In this document: piece after piece, positions 31,220 through 42,720 of the stretch
How positions within the stretch are numbered: position 1 is the first letter of the stretch
Layout of the letters: each line of letters begins with the position of its first letter
Source: Undaria pinnatifida
Taxonomy: Eukaryota; Sar; Phaeophyceae; Laminariales; Alariaceae
Direction: 5' to 3'
DNA: 64,000 bases
NCBI GenBank assembly: GCA_012845835.1
Contig: JABAKD010000021.1
Span: 9,218,006 to 9,282,005, forward strand
Position numbers and translations under genes: made by a program
The notes under the pieces: generated by a model
What the model was told of the DNA's origin: nothing
What the model saw: the letters and a program-made list of their open reading frames with translations, nothing else
Databases searched by the model: none

Positions 31220-31445
31220 ATGAGAAAACACACTTACTTCAGGTGTGAGATCGAATAAAAAGGGTTGGGATCAGAACCTAGCTTTGCAAGCTGAGTGTTA
31301 AACTTCGATCGCGCGTGTTACGGGTACATACCCTCGTGAAGGATAAAGGTCTGTGACTCCCTTGCTAATGCCAGGGTCAACAGGACCAAAGACGTCAGCC
31401 TTGTTCTGCGCACGGAAATGCATAACCCCGATTAAGGATGACAAA
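31220..31445 (-). repeat. Family 1 repeat, diverged end
   Basis: Recognisable by cttcaggtgtgagatcgaat, agctttgcaagctgagtgt, cgatcgcgcgtgttacggg and cagggtcaacagga. An inserted gggttgggatcagaac-like stretch is present near 31262. Confidence 0.65.
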
Positions 31446-31899
31446 AAAAAAACAGACTTCTCTGGGATTTTTCTGTATGCATACAACAAGTTATCATAAT
31501 GACAGACAACTTGTGGAGTGGGCTATTGTGGTACTGATCGACTAGACCAGAATATTCGCCAGCGGTTTTATCTGATGTACGTCCTGTAGACACGATGTCT
31601 TATACACACGAGATATTACAGTACGATAAACCAACAAATAATAGTGCTGACGAACAAGGTACATAAATAAATGACATCCCCCCTTTCGCTTCCTACCCTC
31701 TTTTCCTCCCTGTCTGAGTATTGTCCACGTTTTTTATGGACGTGTCAGAACGATATATATTACGCCTGTGCAAACTCTAACAACATGAAAAACGTCACAT
31801 CATCGGCACACACACGTTGACATGCATTTTTTTTCACGTTCTCGATTTTTTTTTTTTCTACTGGTGTAGATGATTGCAGCCACCACCATCTAAATCCAT
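31446..31899. other. Spacer, no gene seen
   Basis: T-rich tracts at 31829-31860; no frame of note. Confidence 0.3.
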
Positions 31900-32085
31900 T
31901 TAAAAATAATCGAGCTTCTCGACTGGATCCGCCAGTCAGTCGGAATTCTCAGTCGAAAAAAAATGAGTCGAAACAACCTCTGGTCGACTGTGCAAGAAAG
32001 CCCGATTTGGGCTTCAGTCGAAAAAAGATGTTTCCCATTGACAAAAGCGACTGTTGTTGAAGGAATGGCCTAACGACCTTTCCTT
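31900..32085 (-). mobile_element. Element E end fragment
   Basis: Matches 34610-34820 and the inverse of 8616-8790: cgactggatccgccagtc, cggaattctcagtcgaaaa, gtcgactgtgcaagaaagc, gaaggaatggcctaacgac. Only the hairpin-rich terminus is present. Confidence 0.7.
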
Positions 32086-32352
32086 TCGAAGGCTTTTTAC
32101 GCATGTATATATGCCCTGTTATTTTTTACAGTTTATTTAGAGCCCCGATTGCGTCGGTAAAAATGAGGCGAAAACCCGTATTTCGACGACGTCTCCAGCG
32201 GGGTCTCCTCACGAACCGGGCGGAGTCCAGGGGCCAAGTGATGCTCTGCGGCCGCTCTCGGTTCCTCGTCCCCCTCTGCCAGTGCTGGTACTTATACTAA
32301 AGAGGATTGTAGTACATACAGTATAATTAATAGAGGTTGACCGTGTGAGCCA

Positions 32353-32661
32353 GTGGCCACAGTAGACATGCGTTTAAAGGCGAGCTGGTCATACATCAAA
32401 CACGTTTCGGGCCGCGCTATACGTTCGTCGCTGGCGAAAACATTTATTGACGAAAACAGGTCTGGTCGCAGGCAAAAACTGTTTTGCGCGTTAATAAGAG
32501 GCAGACATGTGATGGCACCGCATTATTGCAAACACACGATTAACAATCGCATTCTATCCAACACTCGTAAGAGACTGCTGTGTGAAGAAAAACCCTTCGG
32601 GGAGGAGCATGTTTATCTATATTTTCTGAACTGTTTGTCTTCGAACGTTTGTGATGGATAG
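32353..32661 (+). CDS. Unassigned ORF, 102 codons
   Basis: An open frame, basic and globular-looking (RLKASWSYIKHVSGRAIRSS, RKRLLCEEKPFGEEHVYLYF), opened by a non-ATG or weak start; an internal ATG is at 32368. Not recognised. It ends in the first unit of a tandem duplication. Confidence 0.2.
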   Translation: MATVDMRLKASWSYIKHVSGRAIRSSLAKTFIDENRSGRRQKLFCALIRGRHVMAPHYCKHTINNRILSNTRKRLLCEEKPFGEEHVYLYFLNCLSSNVCDG

Positions 32662-32770
32662 CCCTTGCCGACGCTTTTTTGCGCTGACGTAGCAGACTGG
32701 CTAAGGACGTTTCTGATGGATAGCCATCGCTGACGCTTCTTTGGGCTGACGTAGCAGACGTTAACTGTAC
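32648..32770 (+). repeat. ~61-bp tandem duplication
   Basis: Two units of gt.tgtgatggatagcc, cgctgacgcttctttg-like and gctgacgtagcagac, adjacent and in the same direction. Confidence 0.75.
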
Positions 32771-32870
32771 GCTTAACGACTAGTGGGTTGCTTGTAACTC
32801 GGAATATTCCTGCCGCTAAACTTCTCGACCTTACTTCATCCCCATTTCCGCACGCACACACACGACCTTG

Positions 32871-34074
32871 AATTTATTTGTCACCCATTCCCTACCTCAC
32901 ACACCTACCCACATCAGCTGTTTGTCCACGATATTCCTCCCCCCCCACCTCTTCACACAATCGCATCCGGTTCACTCAGCATCTTCTTCAACTTACAAGA
33001 GGGCACCTTACCGCGGCGTACGATATTACAGAGGAAGCAGCTGCAACAGAGGCCCAAGTCATCGAGAACACGGCTCTGCACACCAGTTTATCTGGTCATT
33101 AAGGGTGGGTTATGGATCTTGTTGATATTTCCTAGCGGGCGAGGAATGTTGGTGTGTTAGATGTTGAACTTTGTCAGGCCGTTAAACTACTACTCGAAGC
33201 TGGGCGCTTTCGCAGTCGCAGCGATCGGGTACGTATGTTGGTGAGCCAAACTATGGACGCAATGTATGCCGCGCAACACGCACACGAGAAGCGTCCTACA
33301 TTTTGCTCGAAACGCCATCATTGACAGGTCCGCCCGTATACCCGGCGGACCTACTATCCCGATGTTTAAGGGTGGCAGAGTTTTATAAGGCTTAGTTTGG
33401 GTAAGCTATTTACTGGTTAACCTCTCGCAAGTGGTCAAACGAGATGACACTCCACTAATAACATAACCTTGCCCAAAACCTGCATCTCATCCTGACGAGG
33501 GTACGTGTGTCCGCAGGCCGAATTACATACACTACGACTACGACATTTGTTGTTCCTGTACGACGCCCGTTGGCTTGCCTGGTTCTTCAAAAGAGAAACT
33601 CTTGTATATTTACATACTTATGTTTTCATCCCATGCGTTGTCCTAGCACAAATGTCGTGATTCTTCCCAATAAAAGCCCAGATCGATGTGTCACGTGGCG
33701 GGGCCTCCCCTCTTCTTCGCACTGCGGCACGTGCCTGCATATATGTCGCTCGAGAAAAATCAGCATTTTCTTCTTTAGCGCACTCGCGTCGAAATAAATG
33801 TGTTTGTGTTGTTTTTATTTATCCTATTTATGTTCATCGCACTGTTTTCGCGCTCCTTCCCAGGACAAACTCAAAATCCAGGTTCACATTACGGGCCTCC
33901 TAACTCCCCGACCACGGAACGCGCCTTCTTTTCCTATCGCGAGAAGGCTTCATACCTTTCTTTCCTCGTCGACGAGCATCGAATTGCGCCTCCACACACG
34001 ATGCTAGATGACGTGAACAGATGATTTCGTCGTAAGTAAGTCCATTTATTATACAGTCGATTTCCGCCAGTCAA
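32871..34074. other. Spacer, no supported gene
   Basis: Only short overlapping frames. A good hairpin lies at 33330-33354 (ggtccgcc.gtatac with ggcggacc). Nothing else recognised. Confidence 0.3.
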
Positions 34075-34815
34075 AAACGGCCTTTTTTGACAGGCCTTTT
34101 TCGGCTGGATTCTTCTGGTCCTTCTTATTATCGTCAGTCGAGTCGATTTTCTAGCTTTTGTGGTCTTCCTAGAGGTGGTTGGTGTGAGAGAGTACTGCTG
34201 TGCGGCAGTCGAAATCGGTTGGCAGTTCTGCGCCTTGCTTTTTCTCCGCGAGTAACGGCTCGACGCACCCACGTCCCAGCGAGTTGGTGGCTTAAGGCTT
34301 CGCCGGAAGCCGCCAAATCTACGTTCGAGGAGTTGCACTCAGCCGAGAGCCGCCAAAGCTACAGCAGGCGCAGCTGTTGTTGGCAGCGGGGGATCGAGAC
34401 CGCGCGGTGCTGACGTCGTGAGATACACGCTGCTGGCAAGCGGGACTAGGAATGCGCCACGCTGACTTACTGCGAGAAGCAACAGCAGTGATGGCCAAGC
34501 CAGAGTCAGCGCCTTGTATGATACTGCAGGGCGGTACCTGGTATGGGTGTGCGGCCGCGTGGCCGTGTGTGTTTATTGGTGGGATGAGGGATGCGATCGG
34601 TTCAAAAAACACGGGTGAAACTTTTTCGACCGAGTTTTCGACTGGAGGACCCAGTCGAAAGAATCAATTTTTTCTGCTGAATCCGCCAGTCGGGATTCTC
34701 AGTCGAAAAACGTTGAGTCGAAAAAGCCTTTTTACGACTGTGTAAGAAAGCGTGATTGGGCAAAATTCGAAAAAAAACTGTTTTCAACCGACAAATCCGA
34801 ATTTATAAGGAGTGA
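34075..34815 (-). mobile_element. Element E, copy 2, uninterrupted
   Basis: The reverse complement aligns to 8616-9336 and resumes at 9661-9700, so it lacks the SINE. Both ends carry agtcgaaaaa-type hairpins (34610-34760 and 34060-34145). Internal landmarks are gaaccgatcgcatccctcat, cagcgtggcgcattc and gccaccaactcgctggga. Confidence 0.75.
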
Positions 34816-35299
34816 CCTAAGCAAAAAAATATCACAAAAGTGAGTCGAACTGGTGGGCCAACGCTGGTACTGGTAGTATTCGAGGGTTGTAACCACTAGA
34901 ATTTGCCCCCGGGAGCGATCGTGTGTGTGTACATTGTCTTTACATTGTACCGTCCTTTCAATCGTACTTCATACCTAACGGTACCATCAATACAACCATA
35001 AAAACCCGTGCTGAATGAAGATAGGATTCTCCTGGTCACAAACTGTCCAACACCAAAAATCAAACAGTCAGAATTGATCAAGATAAAGCAAGTAGACCAG
35101 TGAAATGCCAACATACCAGGTACAACGCTACTTCTTTTGTTTTTAGATGCTGGAGATCTAGGGAAAAAGACTTAACCTCAATACACTTCTGTTTGTTTGT
35201 GTGTGTGTGTTTTTTTTATCATCAGGCGGATGGGGAAAAATAAAGCTTTAGCTCACCACACTTCCACGTATTTTCATACGCGTCGTGTGTCGATTTAAC
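34816..35299. other. Spacer, no gene seen
   Basis: Contains a short (GT)n at 35198-35210. No frames of interest. Confidence 0.3.
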
Positions 35300-35707
35300 T
35301 CAGTTGCTTTCGCAGCCTAACGCTAGCTGGCGCACCCTTCGGGTCCCATTGTAGGTATACCGTAAGCTGTCCTTATCAGTGGTCCTTGTCACAAACCCGC
35401 CAGCGCAAGCTGCCGTTGTATACGGATGCTTGTGTATGCCACGTTTTGGTACCAGTTTTCGTCCGTCTGCAAAACGCAGACATACCATGGTGTTAACCTC
35501 GCCCGATCGGTGTAGTGAACACCGTGGACTTACCGGCTTTTTTCGGCTGAGTCCTACAACGTTCGGCCAAGAAGGTGTGATTGCCACCCAGGAATCGACA
35601 GCTCTTTTTGCTCTGCTTTGACATGGCGAGTGCGGCATTTGCCTACGCCTGTACATTTTCTGGTACTTCGACGGTGGGTCCTCACCTTCCGATGGGAAAA
35701 GGCGCAC
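35300..35707 (-). CDS. Unassigned ORF, 135 codons
   Basis: A minus-strand frame, basic throughout (KMYRRRQMPHSPCQSRAKRA, MVCLRFADGRKLVPKRG, HKHPYTTAACAGGFVTR). It may extend upstream in the same frame (NGFFELVRLFPSEGEDP). Not recognised. The amino-acid pattern looks more protein-like than its neighbours. Confidence 0.25.
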   Translation of the reverse strand: MRLFPSEGEDPPSKYQKMYRRRQMPHSPCQSRAKRAVDSWVAITPSWPNVVGLSRKKPVSPRCSLHRSGEVNTMVCLRFADGRKLVPKRGIHKHPYTTAACAGGFVTRTTDKDSLRYTYNGTRRVRQLALGCESN

Positions 35708-36139
35708 CAGTTCAAAGAACCCGTTCGCCTACCTAGGGTGACATTCACAGGCGTTCTGACTCGGCTTCTCCAAAAGTTGAGAATCGTGTTGCAGCTTACA
35801 CGATTATACGCCCTGCTTACTACGACAGCGTTGCCTCTCCAGAGAAATGAAAAACGAGCCAGACCGTGAAATTGAGAAGGATGAAAATATAGGAAACTAT
35901 ACGAAGAAAAAATATAACATATAAAACCTTACAATAGTTGTTCTTAAAGAAAATGACGAAAAAAAAACGGAAAAAAAATGATGCAAGAACAATTGGTGTC
36001 GGAGACCAAGAGGTATTGTACCTATTTGTGTCGCTCGGACAAAATCAACACGAAGAATAGATACAGGTATACGACCTGTGGCGCGGGGAATAATGGGGGA
36101 AATAAAAAATCACGAAGTTTCAAAAAAAAAATAAAAAGG

Positions 36140-36905
36140 AATATACACTTCAGCTGTGAGATGGAATATTCTGTCGGAACTCATCTTTGCAGGCTGTGTG
36201 TGATACTCCGATCGCGCGGATTACGGGTTGTGTGTCACCATTAAGTATATAGGTCAGCGACTCTTGAAAATATTACAAAAATTCAAACACACTCCAGCTG
36301 TGAGATCGAACACTTTGTCGAAACTCTTCTTTGCCAGCTGTGTTTGATACTCCGATCACGCTTATTACGGGTTGTGTGTCCTCATTATACAGTGTACATC
36401 ATAAACTGGTGCATTCTTTTCAAAACCGTCACATTTATCCCCCTAAAGGATGTATACTTTTCACGCATAGATTGCGCTGCCCCGCCCGTCTCGCCCCCCC
36501 CTCCCCTCCCTCCCCCTCCCCCGTACATTCTTTCCAAGGCCGTCACATTTTTAGGCACAAATTGAACAGCCCCCCCCCCCCGCTCCTTCAATTTTGATTA
36601 AAATCAGACCCCCAGGTCCTTTAAAAATCCGCGCTCGCGTCACCGGTTATTCGACTTACAGGATTCACTTCATAATAAACTGATGCATTCTTTTCACAGC
36701 TGTCAGATTTTGTCCCCCTCAGAAACGGGTTTTATAGTTTCCGCGCACAGACTGACTAACATCACCCTGTTGACCCTGATAGCTACACTGTAGTTGCAAT
36801 AGGAGCCGCCGACCTATATCCTTAATGAGGACACACAACCTGTAATACGCACGATCGGAGTTTTTTACACAGCTTGCAAAGATGGGTGTTGACAAAATAT
36901 TCCAA
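36140..36905. repeat. Three family 1 copies, two minus then one plus
   Basis: Minus-orientation ends at 36140-36255 (cttcagctgtgagatggaat) and 36280-36400 (cactccagctgtgagatcga) are followed at once by a plus copy at 36400-36905 (ataaactggtgcattctttt, C-tracts, ttgaccctgatagctacac, cacagcttgcaaagat). The last copy runs into S repeats at 36905 before its own terminal motif. Confidence 0.75.
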
Positions 36906-37190
36906 GGATAAGTTCTGCAGGGTACCCACAGATCTATACCGGGGGAAATTACCTTCTGTTTAACCCTACAGAGTAATTCTGTGAGTTTTGTGACCCTAGC
37001 GCCACAATACCCCACACTTCTGTGAGTTCTGTGACGGTCGTGCCACAATACCCCACACTTCTGTGAGTTCTGTAGCACATCCCGTACCTCACAGAGATTA
37101 CCCTCTTGTTCTGTATGCCGGCGGCACTATTACCCCCGGTACGGGTGAACATTTGTGGAACTACCCTCCACATTGGTGACTACCCCGCGA
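36905..37190 (+). repeat. S-type repeat cluster
   Basis: Units of gagttctgt(g/a), gccacaataccccacacttc and acctcacagagattaccct repeat at about 50-60 bases. Upstream of the MSDADP-type ORF, as at 4.1-4.7 kb. Confidence 0.75.
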
Positions 37191-37330
37191 GGCTGGCGTC
37201 AGTCAAACTTGAAGCGTACCCTCAAAAACACCTCACAACACACAGAACAGGACCCTCCTTCATCAGAGAAACAGTACACATCTGCTACAAAACACACAAT
37301 ACGACACGCGGTATCGGTTTCAGAGGGAGC

Positions 37331-37547
37331 ATGAGCGATGCAGACCCCAGCGGTTCCACGCTTGAAACCGCGGGCGATGTTCACAGACTCGCACGCGGCA
37401 GAGGCAGGTGCAGGCGCCGGCGAGGAACATGGAGAAGATTCACACGAAGTAGAGGTTGTTGAAGGAAGTAGCGGTGCCGGTGCACCCGTCATCAAACTAG
37501 CGCCCATCTACAACAAGCAGGGAGGCGTAGTGGAAAACATTGCATAA
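37331..37547 (+). pseudogene. Small ORF downstream of S repeats, MSDADP type
   Basis: An ATG at 37331 starts MSDADPSGSTLE. The related C-terminal half lies in another frame (AEAGAGAGEEHGEDSHEVE, VVEGSSGAGAP, IKLAPIYNKQGGVVE) and stops at 37545. The same N-terminal pattern and acidic EVxVV motif occur at 4738-4872. Possibly an N-terminal exon of a mobile-element protein: a pyrimidine tract and acceptor ttcag lie at 37592-37605. No catalytic domain follows. Confidence 0.35.
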
Positions 37548-37779
37548 TCTAAATGTGAATGTAAATGTAAAAGTTTCATGTTTATGTTTGTGTTTTTTTT
37601 TTCAGCAGGAATCGGATTTACAAAGCCGACAGCAGTAGTCCTCCCCGTTTCACCTGAGAAGTTGAGGATTGGGATATATAGGGGCCGCGCGCGTGAATGC
37701 TTCACCTTTAGTCTTGGTTTAGTACCTTGACCCCAAGGCACAAACAGCAGTGTGCAAATACAGAGACTCGCGGGTACCG

Positions 37780-38220
37780 AGGGTAATGACTGTCTGTAGT
37801 TACCTTACAGATACCCTACGGAGGCTGCCCTGTGAGTTCTGTGACGGTAGCACCGCAGCACCCTACACTTCTGTGAGTTCTGTAGCACATACGATACCCC
37901 ACAGAGATTACTCTCCTGTTCTGTAATCAATACCCTATCACTTCTGTGAGTTCAGTGACGGTAGCGCCACAACACCCTACACTTCTGTGAGTTCTGTGAC
38001 GGTTGCACCACAATACCCTAAACTTCTGTGAGGTTATGTAGCACATCCGACACCCCACAGAAATTACCCTCCGGCTCTCTATACCCTTCTGAGTTCTGTG
38101 GCGGTCATGCCACAATACCCTACACTTCTCTGAGTTCTGTAGCACATTCCGTACCGTGCTGAGATTACCCTCTTGTTTTGTAACGGATCCAATACCCTAC
38201 AGACATTACCCGTACCCTAC
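37780..38220 (+). repeat. S-type repeat cluster, longest
   Basis: At least seven degenerate units of about 60 bases: cttctgtgagttctgt, gacggtagcgccacaac and cccacagagattac. A 50-base piece of family 1 (gatctcacacctggcgtgta) follows at 38225-38270. Confidence 0.75.
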
Positions 38221-38270
38221 AGAACTTATCCTTGAAATATTCGATCTCACACCTGGCGTGTATCTAATTT

Positions 38271-38559
38271 TTCACATATAGAACATTAGTATCGCTCAAG
38301 TCCACATGGTGTTTTTAAGTTGCACCAGCAGTACTCTGACATTTGCCTAGGCAATGGAACGGTTCATCGTTGCCCCTTTCTTTATGGTGGCCTCCTGATG
38401 ACGTGTGACGTTCGTGTCGTACGAACTATTTTTGCCAATCCGTGGTCTCTTTCTTGCTGCCTTCAGACTGATCTATAATAGATTCCCTGGCCAACGTAGT
38501 AAAACTATCATCTACTGGTAGTGTCTATGGTTCCGAATTGTGGTCAGTTTTTATTCTCG
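38271..38559. other. Spacer, nothing recognised
   Basis: Unique-looking sequence between the S cluster and the 3' end of copy B. Confidence 0.3.
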
Positions 38560-38812
38560 AGTGTCCTTGTAGACAATGCCGTTTGTCACGAAGTTGCACG
38601 CGGGACGTTTGTGAGCGCATTTCATGCAGGGCGGCACCTGCAGTAAGGATTCAGAGTAAACACCAAGGCTACGGTAGCACGGGGAGTCTTTGATTTTTCA
38701 ACTAGCGAACGAGTGAACCTTTCCAAGACGATCGGTCTCGTTGTTGAGCTTGGCTCCAAGGCGTGACTCAAACGTAGCCGGTGCGATCCCGGGGGAAGCG
38801 GACATTGTCGAT
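38560..38812 (-). pseudogene. 3' ORF of Copia-derived family (MSASPG type), copy B
   Basis: Minus-strand ATG at 38812 gives MSASPGIAPATFESRLGA and KLNNETDRLGKVHSFAS, then a stop. The frame continues beyond it as YRSLGVYSESLLQVPPC and MKCAHKRPACNFVTNG. The first 40 residues match the ORF at 7130; the rest does not, so copy B is rearranged or the C-terminal half diverged. Function unknown. Confidence 0.45.
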
Positions 38813-39664
38813 CCATCGACTATTGGCGCAGCTGATGGTCCGATGGTCCCCAATGGCGATCATCCAGCGTGTCCAATGATCCTATGCGATATGGTGTGGT
38901 TCGTCCAATAATCTCAGCTCTCGTAATTTTGGGTTCGGTGATTGCAGGCGATGCTGAACCCTGAAGTGGATGCCGCCTTAGCATGTCGTTGGGGATTTTA
39001 AATTACCGGTCCTCCTCCTCCGAGATCCGAAACAGGTCTCTCCCGGTGCAAGAGAACTCCACACACGTGATCAATGGCTTCGTCCTCGATATGTCGCGTG
39101 CTTGTGTCGATAATATTCTTGACTCTTGGATGGGGTCTTGTACCGGCCGTCTCGTGATGCGGTACATACCGGTGCGGCCCAAGCCGTCGTAATATCTGTG
39201 TCCTTGGGTGAGTAGTGTAGCATGATCCGGACTAGCGCACAAAAGGGCTCCGTTTCATCGACAATGTCTTCCTTGGGGGTGATATCCGGGATTTGCGCGG
39301 GTTAGCGCTCAGTCTCCGTGGCAGTTGCCTCTTCAGGCGTGTTTTTTCCGCCTGGTGGTGTGCCGTTTATTGCGGTCGCAATATTCTGTCCATACGTACC
39401 GCGCGCATGTCTTCTTCCGTTGGGGAGTTTCCGTCGTGGTGTGCTCCATGGCGATGCTGGAGTTGATGCAGAATTCCTGGGTCTTTGTGAAGGTGCGATT
39501 GCCGCGATTGGCGTCGTTGGTTGGTTGCATGTGCTGCAGAAACTACAGCGGGGGTTGATGACATAAGCCGTGCCGCCCAGGGTGCGAAGAAGTACGTCGT
39601 AAGAGCATACGCCCTTGTCCTCTGGGTGTTGGGTGCGGCTATTGCTGCTGTTGGGTTCCCTCAT
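38813..39664 (-). pseudogene. Protease-distal and linker region of copy B
   Basis: In coding order (minus strand) it starts with PEDKGVCSYDVLLRTLGG (39640), then EFCINSSIAMEHTT and TPEEATATETER, LVRIMLHY, and MYRITRRPVQDPIQESRI (39190). It closes with TCVEFSCTGRDLFRISEE near 39010. The first half matches copy A (3490-3930), the second half matches copy C (7131-7670). Copy B therefore bridges the other two and fixes the element order. Frames are broken in several places. Confidence 0.6.
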
Positions 39665-39841
39665 AATGGACGTGATGAGTCAGTAGTTTTTAGTACGTAG
39701 ACGCTCACTGAAGTGTATGATACCGTAGAATACAGGTAGCAGTTGACGCGGGATACCACAGCGTTACTAGTACGTGAAGAATGTTCTTTGTGTGATGCAT
39801 GTGTATGTATTGCTGTGTATGTTGAGCACGGTAAACTTGAA

Positions 39842-40030
39842 TTTTGGACTGTCTATCATGATGATCGCACGTAAAGCCTTTGGCTCGCACTCGACGAGAG
39901 GTGCGTTGGGCTCGAATTTTAGTCGGTCTATCACGGTCATCAGACGTGAAGCCTTTGGCCCGCACCCGACGAGAGGTGCGTTGGGCTCGAATTTTGGTCC
40001 ATCTATCACGATGATTACACGTCAAATTCC
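39842..40030 (-). repeat. ~75-bp tandem units in element leader, copy B
   Basis: Two full units and part of a third: ctatca.gatgatcgcacgt-like, agcctttggc.cgcac, cgacgagaggtgcgttgggc, tcgaatttt. Reverse orientation of 1459-1625, in the same position relative to the LTR. Confidence 0.8.
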
Positions 40031-40876
40031 CTTGAAATAGACGCCAGAGCTCTAATAGCAGACAGTGGTGTAGTCTTCACCGTCGAGAGTACCGCATTTT
40101 CTCAGAACGGCTCGCTTATTTGAAGTCAAGGCAACGTGCAGCAGTTAGTTGTATACTCGAGTATGTCATATGTTTTTTGTTTTTTTCGGGGTGCCAGATC
40201 TACGATAAATCTGGTGACCAGAATTATCCGTGGGTGATAGCTATGTCGCTATGTCGCTCTGTCCCTCTTGAAAAATAGTAATTTCAACAATCGTTTGGCA
40301 GATAGCGGTCAGGTGCATCTGAAGTTTTTGACGTCTCTGCTGCTGTTGCTCAGTGTAATTGAAGCTAACTATCCACAGGTATGGATTGCGCTTCAGCAGA
40401 GCACCTACACTATAGTACCATACAGTAATAATGCTGAGGTTGTGAGATGGAGTTGCTGATTTTCAGCGTGCAGCAGTTACGGTCGATTCCATCGAGATGC
40501 CGCTTGTAAACCTAGACGGAGGTGGGATGACAAGGTCGTGGTAGTGCTCGGTTGGGTGTCACTCGTTGTATTGCAGAAGTTAGCCTACAGCAGTAGTTTC
40601 CTTACGCAGGACCATTTTTGATGCACGCGGTACCCAAGAAAAACGTAATACTTCACGTTTCAACGAATTACCCCTCCGATGCTCAAATCTTCTTGTCGTA
40701 CGCGTAAGGTAAATGAAGGAGCTCCCCGGCAGGCAGCAGTAATAGCAGATTTCTTGACCTTTTCTTGTCCGGTAGCGGTTAAGACGGTCGTAAACCGACG
40801 TGCCAAAGCTGTTTAACGCGTTTTCACGGCACAAGGCGGACAACCTGTTGTCCTTTATATGGCGGTGTGCGGGGTT
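40031..40876. other. Leader region of copy B, no gene
   Basis: Short frames on both strands (for example minus 40580-40843) are unrecognised. On the minus strand this lies between LTR and tandem units, as an untranslated leader would. Confidence 0.3.
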
Positions 40877-41709
40877 TGTCAGCCCGTAGCTGGTATACGC
40901 TTGCGTGAGCTCTCGTGCGAATGACCCGATAAAGACACGCGTAGGCTCTCGTGCGAATGGCCCGATAAAGACACGCCTAGGCTCTCGAGCGAATGACCCG
41001 ATAAAGACACGGCCTCTAAAAGGTTTAGAGGCTAGGGCAGACCCTTGGTGAAGTGTGTCTGTAAAACAGGTTTAAAGAAGATACTGTTGGTGAAATAAGT
41101 TGTTGTTCAGCGACCCTAAGCCGATACCAGGTATATATTATGTTGTTTGATGGCAAATTGATCAGCAGATGAAAGCTGACGGTGAGCAAAAAGGAGTGAT
41201 CAAGGTGGGTCTGACCATCACCTCATGAAAACGTTACATTGCTTCGGTCACGGACATTTCGTACTCTACGGGCAGTTGTCTAATCTACCTACCGCAACTT
41301 TTTTGGAGGCTTTCTCGTCGTCTACCGTACCTATGGCACTGTTCCCGGAGGTTTGCTCCTGGGAGCTTAGCTGCGTCAACGTCCCGGCAGTCAATCAAAA
41401 ATCATATTCCATGAATGTTGCCATGCCTACCAGGTACGTTATTCCGCCGCATCATTCAGATACAACGCATTACTCGTACGTGAAAACATTTTCCAGCGTT
41501 TGGAAATGACAAACCATTAACCTGCTGTGCACAATATTTCCAAGTTATCTCTGCTGAGACTTCTGCATGCTAAATACCGCCTTCATAGACACCTGACCGA
41601 GATATTATAACTTTCTGTTGTACGATTGATCGAAAGGTATGCCATCTGACTCTGAGGTGTTATCACAAACCGACATGATGGTTATTACTGACATGTATCA
41701 TCTTTAACA
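40877..41709 (-). repeat. LTR of Copia-derived element, copy B (5' LTR), 833 bp
   Basis: Read on the minus strand it begins TGTTAAAGATG (41709) and ends GGGCTGACA (40877), the TG...CA ends expected of LTRs. It is homologous to 4916-5927 and, at its 3' part, to 720-933. Internal reading frames (41225-41509) overlap but are not conserved as protein. Three 36-base tandem units lie near its 3' end. Confidence 0.75.
40907..41015 (+). repeat. 36-bp unit repeated three times inside LTR
   Basis: Unit: ggctctcgtgcgaatgaccc followed by gataaagacacgc, three nearly identical copies. The copy C LTR has a single diverged equivalent (gctcgtaggctcgctttcgg). Confidence 0.8.
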
Positions 41710-41934
41710 CAATTAATGTATCATCATGTTTTACGTGATGCTGTTCAATGTTCAGTTGCGTGGTTGACTAGGGAAGACGTCGTAATGCTTAATACACCAT
41801 TCGGATTAAACCTGAATGGATACAGAACTCCCCGGGTATTGCAACAAAGGCATACACGTACCGCGGATATTGTGCCACACTACTCATGCAGAAGTCGCCA
41901 AAGTAGCAGGTAAGGATATGGGGATCATACGGAA

Positions 41935-42060
41935 CTTCAAGTAGCGGGAATCGGTACCGCAGTCGTACAGAACCTTCCGCAGTTACGGGTACAGATATGA
42001 ATAACCTGCAGACTTCCAGAAGTTCTTTGTAGGGTAATACAAAGGGTAAATACACCGGGT
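41935..42060 (-). repeat. S-type repeat cluster, short
   Basis: Words such as gtacagaaccttccgcagtt and acttccagaagttctttgta, related to 51780-52060 and 4115-4500 in reverse orientation. Confidence 0.5.
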
Positions 42061-42089
42061 ATGGTTTGAATGTCGCCTACAGAATAAAA

Positions 42090-42720
42090 CAGCAGAGTAT
42101 GTCGTCGAAGAACATATTTGCAAGCTGTGTGCGATATTCCGATCGCGCGTATGACTACGTGTGCCCTCATTTAGCATACAAGTCGCCGACTCCCCTAGAA
42201 ATTTAATTGTGACTTCCAGGACCAACAAGGTGATGTAGATCTACACGTGGTCGAGAACTAGAAAACCTGTTTCTGAGCGGTACAGCATCTGACAGCTGTG
42301 GAGATAATGGCATCATTTTATTAAGTGTATCCTGTAAGTCGTACAACCGGTAAGGGGAGGGACGACATTTTAACAAAAGCGTGGGATCGGGGGAGGGCGA
42401 TCGCGGGGTGCTTTTGAAGAGAAGATCAAAGAGCGATGTATACGAAAAAAAACGAGGGAGCGGGGGGAAGTCGCGCAACTTAATCTGTGCGGAGGAGCTA
42501 GAAAGCAATTCTGATGGTTGTGGAAGGAATGCATCAGTGTAGTATATCCGGTGAATCGTACAACTGGGGGCCGTCGAGTGAGCCGGGGGAGGGGGGGGGG
42601 TTAAGCGCTTGACGTCGCCTAAAGGTATACCTTGGAGGAACACGATATACGCATGGTGCTAGGTCTAGGCAATCATGCGGTTAATGAGGAAGGAAGGGGC
42701 AGGGGGGGTGGGTAGTCATG
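42090..42720 (-). repeat. Family 1 repeat, diverged copy
   Basis: Order kept: aacatatttgcaagctgtgt, gatcgcgcgta, cgactcccctagaa, gacagctgtggagat, ccggtaaggggaggg, then G-tract and gtgctaggtctaggc near 42660. The first 40 bases of the element end are lost. Confidence 0.65.

Noticed and set aside
33934..34338. 134-codon minus frame shared in part with 9123-9395
   Set aside because: The shared part is element E sequence; frame and length are not conserved between the two copies.
36140..38230. CRISPR-like array
   Set aside because: Repeats are degenerate, spacers are not distinct and the sequence is eukaryotic; it is overlapping family 1 and S repeats.
40877..41709. Protein-coding frame 41225-41509
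   Set aside because: It lies within an LTR and is not conserved as a frame in the homologous LTR at 5 kb.
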